Part shown: one piece after another, positions 1-7,046 of the stretch
How positions within the stretch are numbered: the first letter of the stretch is position 1
How the letters are laid out: every line of letters starts with the position of its first letter
Assembly: GCA_030550695.1 (NCBI GenBank)
Contig: JAUQOX010000001.1
Location: forward strand, 1-42,888
Length of the DNA stretch: 42,888 bases
Reading direction: 5' to 3'
Source: Gemmatimonadota bacterium
GTDB taxonomy: Bacteria; Gemmatimonadota; Gemmatimonadetes; Longimicrobiales; Gaopeijiaceae
The notes under the pieces: generated by a model
The model's database searches: none
The model's input: only the letters and a program-made list of their open reading frames with translations
What the model was told of the DNA's origin: nothing
Program-made: the position numbers and the translations under genes

Positions 1-1
1 G

Positions 2-676
2 CTCGAGGAGCTCGGGGGGGAGGGAGCGGATGAGGCAGGCGGTCTGTCCCTTGCCGCGGAGGAAACAGGCGCGGAAGAAGGACCGGCGGCGTGGCCTGAG
101 GTCGAGATCAATCCCTTACGCACCATGCCGGAAGGGGCGGAGGCCATGCCGACCACCCCCCAAGAAGGGGCATGGCCAGGCGGGGATGGAGAGAAAGAAG
201 AGGCCGAGGAGGCGCCGGCCGCGGCGGACGACTTCACGATCGAGCCTTTCTATGGTGCGGATGCCGAGGCCACCTTCCAGGAGGTGGCGGAGGAAGCCAG
301 CCCGGAGCTGCCGACGGAGACCCTGGTCTCTTCCGTGGCGGAGGCGGATCCGGTCCTTACTCCTCCACCCCCTTCCGAAAGGCCCTTCTCTCCTGCGCCC
401 CAATTCGGCAAGAGGGACCCTCACGAAAAAGCCCAGCGGCTGGCCCGGGTGCTCATTTCGGACATCGTCCTTTACAACCCGGAACGCCATCAGCGGGCCC
501 TCCGGGAGGGGCGTGTGAAGGAGGAGTTCCGGGACGAGATCCAAAGGTCCTGGGAGGAGTATGTGGGGCAGGTAGGGACCACTTTGGCCAACAATACCAG
601 CTACTTCACCGAAGCCCTCAACGAAATTCTGGCCAAGGGACAACCCCTGTTTCCGCCCGGCGGTCTCGGCCGTTGA
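2..676 (+). CDS. Conserved hypothetical protein, C-terminal part (5' end outside window)
   Basis: The frame is open from base 2 with no stop, and the first in-frame ATG is only at 125, so the true start probably lies left of the window. About 224 residues are visible, ending at TGA 674-676. The first two thirds are rich in Glu, Ala and Pro and look disordered. The last ~80 residues are helical and look conserved, with the segment HEKAQRLARVLISDIVLYNP followed by a stretch ending near the stop with YFTEALNEILAKGQ. From memory, similar C-termini occur in Acidobacteriota, Gemmatimonadota and deltaproteobacterial proteins that begin with a zinc ribbon; the N-terminus that would show this is missing. 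No function can be assigned. Its stop codon sits inside the -35 box of the next promoter. Confidence 0.6.
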   Translation, partial: LEELGGEGADEAGGLSLAAEETGAEEGPAAWPEVEINPLRTMPEGAEAMPTTPQEGAWPGGDGEKEEAEEAPAAADDFTIEPFYGADAEATFQEVAEEASPELPTETLVSSVAEADPVLTPPPPSERPFSPAPQFGKRDPHEKAQRLARVLISDIVLYNPERHQRALREGRVKEEFRDEIQRSWEEYVGQVGTTLANNTSYFTEALNEILAKGQPLFPPGGLGR

Positions 677-701
677 GGCAGGGAAGTCGGGCGGGTATAT
701 T
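673..701 (+). promoter_or_regulatory. Sigma70-like promoter of the prfB operon
   Basis: TTGAGG at 673-678, a 17-base spacer, and TATATT at 696-701. Four of six bases match the -35 consensus and five of six match the -10. Predicted transcription start is about 708, giving a leader of roughly 72 bases before prfB. The -35 box contains the stop codon of the upstream gene. Called from sequence pattern only. Confidence 0.6.
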
Positions 702-710
702 CCAGCCGTC

Positions 711-760
711 CTGGATGCCGGGGGTCGCCCGAGGGGCGGCCCCCTCCAGTGTTCTCTGGA
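711..760 (+). promoter_or_regulatory. Structured 5' leader of prfB with alternative stems
   Basis: An 11-pair stem (720-730 with 734-744, one G-T pair, 3-base loop GAG) dominates the leader. The pentamer TCCAG at 745-749 can pair either with CTGGA at 711-715, extending the large hairpin, or with CTGGA at 756-760, forming a separate small hairpin directly before the purine-rich ribosome-binding region AAGAAGG (761-767). The two pairings exclude each other. There is no T-run after either hairpin, so a classical intrinsic attenuator is not obvious; an effect on translation is as plausible. Confidence 0.4.
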
Positions 761-779
761 AAGAAGGTCGCCCTTACCC

Positions 780-1893
780 ATGATGACGGCTGAGCTGTTG
801 TCAGATCTTTCGGAATTGACGTCCCGTCTCGACGAGCTCGGGAGGTACCTTTGACCTCCCCAACAAAGCCGCGCGACTGAAAAGTCTCGAGGACGTCATG
901 GCCTCCCCCCAGTTCTGGGAGGACCCTGAGGAAGCCCGGAAAATCCTCCTGGAAGCCAAACAGATCAGGAGTTGGTTGGATCCTATAAGTTCCCTCCAGC
1001 AAAGGGCCGCCACCCTGAGGGAGCTGGGACAACTTTTGCGGGAGGAGCCCGACGAGGAGCTCCAGGCCGAATGGGAGCGCGAAATGCGCTCGTTGGCCCA
1101 AGAGCTGCGTCGGATGGAACTCCGGGTGATGTTGCAAGGGGAGGATGACCACCGCAACGCCATCCTCACCATCCACCCCGGCGCGGGCGGCCTGGAGTCG
1201 CAGGACTGGGCGGCCATGCTCCTCCGCATGTACACCCGTTGGGCCGAGCGGAAAGGCTTCGAAACCGAACTCCTCGATCTCCTGGATGGAGAAGAAGCAG
1301 GCATCAAGAGCGCCACGGTGGCCATTCGCGGCGACCATGTGTACGGCTATCTGAAAGCGGAGAAGGGGGTACACCGTCTGGTGCGCATCTCGCCCTTCGA
1401 TGCCCAGGGCCGCCGACACACGTCTTTCGCCTCGGTATTCGTCTACCCCGAGGTGGACGAGGATATCGAAATCGAGATCGACGAGAAGGACTTGAGGATC
1501 GACACCTTCCGGTCCTCCGGTGCCGGTGGACAACATGTGAACAAGACGGATTCCGCGGTGCGTATTACCCACCTGCCCACGGGAATTGTGGTGTCCTGCC
1601 AGCAGGAGCGTTCGCAGCATAAGAACAAGGCCACCGCCATGAAAATGCTCCGGGCAGCTCTGTACGAGAGGGCTCTTCGCGAGAAAGAGGCGGAAAAGGC
1701 GGCTCTGGAAGCCACCAAGACCGATATCGCATGGGGCAATCAGATCCGCTCCTACGTGCTGGCACCGTACACCATGGTCTCGGATCACCGGACCGAGCTC
1801 AAGATCTCGGACGCCTATGCGGTCTTGGACGGTGAACTGGATGAGTTCATCGAGGCCTATCTCAAACGCTTCGGCGCGGCGGCCCTGCGATGA
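780..1893 (+). CDS. prfB: Peptide chain release factor 2 (RF2), +1 programmed frameshift
   Basis: RF2 recognises UGA/UAA and triggers peptidyl-tRNA hydrolysis on the ribosome. The gene is read in two frames: ATG 780 opens 24 codons ending in CTT TGA (849-854). A +1 shift continues from GAC at 853 to TGA 1891-1893, giving about 370 residues, close to the 365 of E. coli RF2. The codon-recognition tripeptide SPF lies at residues 204-206 and the catalytic GGQ at 249-251 of the shifted product. Without the shift, the N-terminal helices would be lost and only an internal ATG (898) would be available. A second ATG at 783 is an equally possible start. AAGAAGG at 761-767 may serve as ribosome-binding site, although its spacing to 780 is long. 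The stop overlaps the lysS start (ATGA). Confidence 0.93.
840..855 (+). promoter_or_regulatory. RF2 +1 frameshift recoding site
   Basis: The bases GGGAGG TAC CTT TGA C reproduce the known prfB recoding element: an internal Shine-Dalgarno-like GGGAGG (840-845), a 3-base spacer, the slippery CTT (849-851) and the in-frame TGA followed by C (852-855). In the known mechanism, scarce RF2 lets the ribosome pause at UGA and slip +1, so RF2 controls its own level. The frame continuing after the slip (Leu-Asp-Leu-Pro-Asn-Lys) joins directly to the RF2 body. Confidence 0.93.
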
Positions 1894-3422
1894 CAGAGGA
1901 TCTGAATCAGGTCATGAAAGTCCGTCGGCAGAAGCTCGAGGACCTGCGGGCCCGGGGAGTCGAGCCGTTCGCCTACCGGTTCCAACGGACCCATAAAGCG
2001 TCGGAGGCCCGGAATCTCTTCGAGGAGAGAGAGCGAGGGGGGCTCCTGGATGCCGACGGCTTCGGACCCGTGGTCCGAGTTGCGGGACGGATACGCAGCT
2101 TCCGGGCACACGGGAAGACGGCCTTTGCCCATTTGGAAGACGACAGCGCCTCCATCCAGATCTACTTCCGCAAGGACATCTTGGGCGAACAGGCCTTCGA
2201 GGTCGTCCTGGACCTGTTGGACCTGGGAGATTGGCTCGGGGTGGAAGGAGGGCTCTTCCGCACCCGTATGGGGGAAGTGACCGTCCGGGTGGCTTCGTTC
2301 CAAGTCCTGTCGAAATCCCTTCGGCCCCTTCCCCTGGGAAAGGTGGAGGAGGATGCCCAAAGCGGTCAGCGGATCGTGCATGGGGACTTCACAGATCTGG
2401 AAGGGCGGTATCGGCAGCGCTACGCTGACCTGGCGGTGCATCCTGAGGTCCGGGAGGTGTTCCGCAAACGGGCGCGGATCGTCTCTGCCCTGCGGGAATT
2501 CCTGGACGAGGAGGGTTTCCTGGAGGTCGAAACCCCCGTCCTCCAGCCCCTGTATGGAGGGGCCTCCGCGCGACCGTTCGTCACACGGCACCATGCGCTG
2601 GATCGGACCATGTATTTGCGCATCGCCGACGAGCTTTATCTCAAGAGACTCGTGGTCGGCGGGTTCGAAAAGGTTTACGAGATCGGCAAGGACTTCCGCA
2701 ACGAGGGCATCGATCGGTTCCACAACCCCGAGTTCACCATGCTGGAGTTCTATCAGGCCCTGGCGGATTACCAGGATATGATGGAACTGGTGGAGCGGTT
2801 GTTGGTGCGCGTGGCCGACCGGTCCTTGGGCACGAGGGTCTTTCACTACCAGGGAGAGGAGATTCGTTTGACACCACCTTTTCGCAGACTCCGCTTCCTG
2901 GAGGCCTTGGGTGAGGCCTTGGGATCGGACCCTCTGGACCTTCCGGAACGGGAACTCCGCCGACGGGCGGAAAGTCTGAATCTTCCGGAACTGGAAGGGG
3001 CAGGACGAGGGAAACTCCTGGACAAGTTGTTCGGAGCCCTTGTTCAGGAGGGGCTGCGGCAGCCCACCTTCGTCATGGACTATCCGAAAGAACTGAGTCC
3101 CCTGGCCAAGGTTCACCGGCAGGACCCCCGCCTCACGGAGCGGTTCGAGTTGATCATTGCCGGCCAGGAGGTGGCCAACGCCTTTTCGGAACTCAACGAT
3201 CCCCTCGACCAGCGGCGGCGGTTCGAAGAGCAGACGGGGCTGCGGGCCAGGGGGGACGAGGAGGCTCAGCTGATGGACGAGGACTACCTCCGCGCGCTGG
3301 AGTACGGGCTTCCTCCCACGGGAGGGGTGGGGATCGGGGTGGACCGCCTGGTCATGCTCCTCACCGACCAACCTTCCATCCGGGATGTGATCCTCTTTCC
3401 CGTCCTCCGCAATGTGGAATGA
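1890..3422 (+). CDS. lysS: Lysyl-tRNA synthetase, class II
   Basis: Charges tRNA-Lys in the cytoplasm. The 510-residue length fits the bacterial class II family. An N-terminal OB-fold anticodon-binding domain (roughly residues 55-150, including the segment VRVAGRIRSFRAHGKTAFAH) is followed by the class II catalytic core. Motif 2 begins at about residue 269 (FRNEGIDRFHNPEFT) and motif 3 is near residues 478-487 (GGVGIGVDRL). Translation starts at ATG 1890 inside the prfB stop, so the two are likely coupled; prfB-lysS adjacency is common in bacteria. The 3' end overlaps the following permease gene by 11 bases. Confidence 0.95.
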   Translation: MTEDLNQVMKVRRQKLEDLRARGVEPFAYRFQRTHKASEARNLFEERERGGLLDADGFGPVVRVAGRIRSFRAHGKTAFAHLEDDSASIQIYFRKDILGEQAFEVVLDLLDLGDWLGVEGGLFRTRMGEVTVRVASFQVLSKSLRPLPLGKVEEDAQSGQRIVHGDFTDLEGRYRQRYADLAVHPEVREVFRKRARIVSALREFLDEEGFLEVETPVLQPLYGGASARPFVTRHHALDRTMYLRIADELYLKRLVVGGFEKVYEIGKDFRNEGIDRFHNPEFTMLEFYQALADYQDMMELVERLLVRVADRSLGTRVFHYQGEEIRLTPPFRRLRFLEALGEALGSDPLDLPERELRRRAESLNLPELEGAGRGKLLDKLFGALVQEGLRQPTFVMDYPKELSPLAKVHRQDPRLTERFELIIAGQEVANAFSELNDPLDQRRRFEEQTGLRARGDEEAQLMDEDYLRALEYGLPPTGGVGIGVDRLVMLLTDQPSIRDVILFPVLRNVE

Positions 3423-4692
3423 GCGGAGCCGCCCGAAGCGCGGTAATCTCCGGGTGGCCTGGGAGCTGGCCAGACGCTACCTCGCCCCGCGGCGCAGCGG
3501 CAAGTTTCTGTCCTTCATCACCTGGGTCTCGCTGGGCGGCATCACGGTGGGGGTAAGCGCCCTCATCGTCGTCATCGCCGTCATGACGGGGGCCCAGAAG
3601 GAGTTCCAAGCCAAGATCCTGGAAGCCAGTCCGCACGTGGTGGTCCAGGAGTTCGGCACCAACCTCCGCATGGGACGTTGGCGGCAGGTCAGGGACAGCA
3701 TTCTTGCCGTGAGGGGCGTCCTGAGTGCGACGCCCTTCCTTCTCACCAAAGTGGCCATCCTTCGCGGCGAGTACGCTCAGGCCGCAGATCTCTACGGCGT
3801 TTCCCTCGCCGACCTGGGTGAGGCGGCCACGGGGGTCGAGGCCCGCATTCGCACGGGCACCCTATCCCTCGAGCCCGGTTCGTCAGGGCTTCCACCCCTG
3901 TTGGTAGGGAGTCGGTTGGCGGAACGCATGGTTGTCTTTCCCGGGGACACCCTGTTGGTGATTTCCATGGAGAATATCCGGCGAGATCCTTTCGGGGGAT
4001 TGGCTCCTGCCATGCGGCAGTTCCAGGTCAGCGGGACCTTCGAGACGGGTCTCTACGACTATGACCTGGCCAACCTGTATGCTCGATTGGAGGATGTACA
4101 GGATCTGCTGGGGGTGCGGCAGGCCGACCAGGTCTCGGGGATCGGGGTCCGGGTGGCGGAACCCTGGCGGGCGTCCCTGATCGCGGATTCGATTCGGAAT
4201 CGCCTGGGCTTCCCCTACGATGCGGAAGGCTGGGAGGTGACGAACCGGGCCCTCTTTTCCGCGTTGAAGCTGGAGAAGCTGGCGATGGGGGTGATTCTCT
4301 TTCTCATTGTGGTGGTGGCCGCCTTCAACATCGTCAGCACCTTGGTCATGGTGGTGGTGGATCGGACGCGGGAAATCGGAATCCTGAAGACCATGGGCAT
4401 GACCGACCGGGGTGTGGTTCAGGTGTTCATGCTTCAGGGCGTTTGGATCGGTGCCATCGGGACCGCGGCGGGAACCGTTTTAGGGTGTATCCTTTCCTGG
4501 ATCCTCGAGCGGTACGAGGTCATCCGGATTCCTCCGGACGTGTATTTCGTCGACCGGCTGCCGGTGGCGTTGGAAGCGGCCGATGTCCTCCTCATCGCCT
4601 TGGCCAGCATCGCCGTGTCGTTTCTGGCCACCCTGTATCCGTCCAAGCAGGCCGCCCGCCTTCCCCCTGTGGACGCCATTCGTCATGAATAG
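3412..4692 (+). CDS. lolC: Lipoprotein-releasing ABC transporter permease (LolC/LolE type)
   Basis: Inner-membrane permease expected to extract mature lipoproteins and hand them to the periplasmic carrier. At 426 residues it has the family layout: a first membrane helix at about residues 30-56, a large periplasmic domain (~57-285), then three C-terminal helices of the FtsX-like permease domain. The cytoplasmic segment REIGILKTMGMTDRG after the second helix is the typical coupling region. A single permease gene with one ATPase gene suggests a homodimeric transporter rather than the LolC/LolE pair of gammaproteobacteria. ATG 3412 is used and overlaps lysS by 11 bases; a start at GTG 3453 is less likely but possible. 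LolD follows with an 8-base overlap. Confidence 0.85.
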   Translation: MWNERSRPKRGNLRVAWELARRYLAPRRSGKFLSFITWVSLGGITVGVSALIVVIAVMTGAQKEFQAKILEASPHVVVQEFGTNLRMGRWRQVRDSILAVRGVLSATPFLLTKVAILRGEYAQAADLYGVSLADLGEAATGVEARIRTGTLSLEPGSSGLPPLLVGSRLAERMVVFPGDTLLVISMENIRRDPFGGLAPAMRQFQVSGTFETGLYDYDLANLYARLEDVQDLLGVRQADQVSGIGVRVAEPWRASLIADSIRNRLGFPYDAEGWEVTNRALFSALKLEKLAMGVILFLIVVVAAFNIVSTLVMVVVDRTREIGILKTMGMTDRGVVQVFMLQGVWIGAIGTAAGTVLGCILSWILERYEVIRIPPDVYFVDRLPVALEAADVLLIALASIAVSFLATLYPSKQAARLPPVDAIRHE

Positions 4693-5425
4693 CGGAATCC
4701 ACCGTCCGGCCGAAGAAACCCTTCCCCCCGGGGTTCCGCCCCTGGAGGCCCGCAACCTGTGGAAGTCCTTCCGGGCCGGAGACGGCAGTGAACTCAGGGT
4801 TCTGGAGGGGGTAGACCTGCGGGTGGAGGTTGGAGAAGTGGTGGCCGTCGTGGGGGCCAGCGGGGTGGGGAAGTCCACCCTCCTCCACCTCTTGGGCGCC
4901 CTGGACCGCCCCACGGCGGGGCAGGTCTTGTTGGGCGGCAAATCTCTGGCCGAGATGGATGATCTGGCCCTGGCCGAGGTGAGGAACCGCTCCATCGGGT
5001 TTGTGTTCCAGTTTCACCACCTCTTGCGGGACTTCAGCGCCCTGGAGAACGTGGCTATCCCTCTCCTCATCCGGGGGGTGCCCCGCCGGGATGCCCGGGA
5101 GCGGGCCAGGAGCCTCCTCGAGGCCGTGGGCGTTGTGGAGCGGGCCCATCACCTGCCGGGCCAGCTTTCGGGGGGAGAACAGCAGAGGGTGGCCGTGGCC
5201 CGGGCCTTGGCGAACGATCCTTTGGTCCTGTTGGCGGACGAGCCTTCCGGCAATCTGGACACGGCAGGGAGTCGCCGTCTCCACGATCTCCTCTTCTCGT
5301 TGCGGGAACAGAGAGGAACCTCCATGGTCTTGGTGACCCACAATCTGGAGTTGGCCCGGCGCGCCGACCGTATCCTGGCCCTCCGGGAGGGGCGTCTGCA
5401 CCCCACCTCCTCGCGGGAGGTGTGA
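4685..5425 (+). CDS. lolD: Lipoprotein-releasing ABC transporter ATPase LolD
   Basis: ATPase partner of the preceding permease. The 246-residue protein has every ABC hallmark: Walker A GASGVGKSTLL (about residues 56-66), a Q-loop at VFQFHHLL, signature LSGGEQQRVAVARAL, Walker B LLADEPSGNLD and the switch histidine in VTHN. These match the MacB/LolD subgroup. ATG 4685 lies inside the end of the permease gene (8-base overlap), so expression is probably coupled. The open frame reaches further upstream, but that part is out-of-frame permease sequence and not family-like. Confidence 0.93.
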   Translation: MNSGIHRPAEETLPPGVPPLEARNLWKSFRAGDGSELRVLEGVDLRVEVGEVVAVVGASGVGKSTLLHLLGALDRPTAGQVLLGGKSLAEMDDLALAEVRNRSIGFVFQFHHLLRDFSALENVAIPLLIRGVPRRDARERARSLLEAVGVVERAHHLPGQLSGGEQQRVAVARALANDPLVLLADEPSGNLDTAGSRRLHDLLFSLREQRGTSMVLVTHNLELARRADRILALREGRLHPTSSREV

Positions 5426-5427
5426 GG

Positions 5428-5931
5428 ATGTTGTGCGACATTTGCGGGGCCAGCGAGGCCGTGGTGCACATTACTCAGGTGGTGAACCACCAGACCACCA
5501 CCCTCCACCTTTGCGAGCGGTGTGCCGCGGAACGGGGACTTCAAGCGGCCCCGCCCTTGGCCCCACCGCCTTTGGCGGATTTCCTGGCCAAGCTGGGGGG
5601 CAATCCCCACGAGAGGGTCGAGCAAGGGGAAGGTGGAGGGGTCTGCCCCTTTTGCGCCTTGACGCTGGAGGAGTTCAAGCGGATCGGCAGGTTGGGGTGC
5701 CCGCAATGCTACAGCGCCTTCGACGGGTACCTGAGAGGCCTTCTTCGGCGGATCCAGGCGGGTTCCCAACACACCGGAAAGGTGTACCTGCCCCCTGAGG
5801 GTCCCGAGCCCGACCGGGAAAGGCGCCTCGCATCCCTGCGGAAGAAGTTGGCCAAGGCGGTGGAAGCGGAGGATTTCGAGGGTGCAGCCCGCCTCCGGGA
5901 CCAGATTCGCGCCCTCGAGTCAAGCCGGTAG
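5428..5931 (+). CDS. mcsA: McsA-like zinc-finger/UVR-motif activator of protein arginine kinase
   Basis: McsA activates the arginine kinase McsB and links it to ClpC in Bacillus. This 167-residue protein shows the family layout: two zinc-binding CxxC pairs near the N-terminus (CDIC and CERC), a second set in the middle (CPFC and CPQC), and a C-terminal UVR motif (RLASLRKKLAKAVEAEDFEG followed by AARLRDQ). The ATG at 5428 follows GGAGG at 5416-5420 with a 7-base spacing, so it is preferred over GTG 5422, which overlaps the lolD stop. mcsB starts six bases after the stop, the same order as in Bacillota. Confidence 0.88.
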   Translation: MLCDICGASEAVVHITQVVNHQTTTLHLCERCAAERGLQAAPPLAPPPLADFLAKLGGNPHERVEQGEGGGVCPFCALTLEEFKRIGRLGCPQCYSAFDGYLRGLLRRIQAGSQHTGKVYLPPEGPEPDRERRLASLRKKLAKAVEAEDFEGAARLRDQIRALESSR

Positions 5932-5937
5932 GGGGCC

Positions 5938-7026
5938 ATGGACGAGCTCTCGCTTGCCCCCGACTACGGCCTGAGCTGGTTGGACGCCAGCGGCCCGGCT
6001 TCCGATATCGTCCTCTCCACCCGGGTGAGGCTGGCCCGAAACCTTCAAGGTTATCCTTTCCCTGCCCGGGCCCGGGTCCACGACCGTCTCGAAGTGTTGC
6101 GGAGGGTCGAGGAAGGAATCACCCGGGCCGCGTCCCTGGCCGGGGGAGGTGTCTACGTCCTCAAGGACCTGGGACCCCGGACCCGGCGGATCCTCCTCGA
6201 GCGACGTTTGGTCTCCCGAGACCTCCTGGGAGGGATCGGGAATGCTCCGGCCCCGGGGGCAGCGGTGGTTCTGCCCGGTCGAGACCACCTGTCCGTGATG
6301 GTGAACGAGGAGGATCATCTCCGCCTCCAGGCTCTCCTGTCCGGTCTGCGACTTCGAGAAGCCTGGCGCCTGGTGGATGCGGTGGACGAGGAATTGGGGG
6401 GGGCGTTTCCCCTGGCCTACCACCCCGAATTCGGTTTCCTCACCAGTTGTCCCACGAACGTGGGGACAGGTCTTCGAGCTTCCGTTTTGATGCATCTGGC
6501 GGGGCTCGTCCTCACCAAGGAGATCGGGAGGGTGCTCAAGGGCCTGACCCAGGTGGGGCTCACGTTCCGGGGACTGTACGGGGAAGGCTCCGAGGTGGTG
6601 GGGAATTTCTTTCAGGTATCCAACCAGACCACCCTGGGTACCTCCGAAGAGGACCTCATCGAGCACATGGAGCGGGTGGTGGACCAGGTCATCCAACACG
6701 AGAGGCAGGCCCGTGCCGTCCTCCTCAGGGAGGCCCCAGCCGTAACCGAGGACAAGATCTGGCGGGCCTACGGTCTTCTGGCCTACGCCCGCTCCCTGGC
6801 CTTCGAAGAGATGATCAACCTGCTGAGTGCCGTCCGGCTGGGGGTGAGTCTGAAACTTCTCCCCCGGCTTCGAGTATATTCCCTCAACAAGATCATGATC
6901 TACGGGCAGCAGGCTCACCTGGAGCAGGCTGCCGGCCGTGAGCTCCTTCCTCCCGAATGCGACGCACACAGGGCCAGCCTGGTGCGGAAGATCCTGGCGA
7001 GCGAAGGGGTTCCTACGTCGGACTAA
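5938..7026 (+). CDS. mcsB: Protein arginine kinase McsB
   Basis: Phosphagen-kinase-type enzyme that phosphorylates arginine side chains, marking proteins for ClpCP degradation in Bacillus. The 362 residues match the family length. The nucleotide-binding segment STRVRLARNL lies near residues 22-31 and the catalytic loop with its cysteine, SCPTNVGTGLRAS, follows near residue 170. The C-terminal region reads PPECDAHRA (residues 338-346). In Bacillus McsB, as I recall, the phosphoarginine-sensing motif there is RDxxRA; here the first Arg is replaced by Cys341, while Asp342, Arg345 and Ala346 are kept. The gene lies between mcsA and clpC, so the system appears complete except for CtsR. Confidence 0.92.
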   Translation: MDELSLAPDYGLSWLDASGPASDIVLSTRVRLARNLQGYPFPARARVHDRLEVLRRVEEGITRAASLAGGGVYVLKDLGPRTRRILLERRLVSRDLLGGIGNAPAPGAAVVLPGRDHLSVMVNEEDHLRLQALLSGLRLREAWRLVDAVDEELGGAFPLAYHPEFGFLTSCPTNVGTGLRASVLMHLAGLVLTKEIGRVLKGLTQVGLTFRGLYGEGSEVVGNFFQVSNQTTLGTSEEDLIEHMERVVDQVIQHERQARAVLLREAPAVTEDKIWRAYGLLAYARSLAFEEMINLLSAVRLGVSLKLLPRLRVYSLNKIMIYGQQAHLEQAAGRELLPPECDAHRASLVRKILASEGVPTSD

Positions 7027-7046
7027 AGGAAGCGCAGACCCGGTCC

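Noticed and set aside
601..1788. Open frame antisense to prfB
   Set aside because: A shadow of the RF2 gene; the start would also disrupt the promoter and leader on the plus strand, and no domain is visible.
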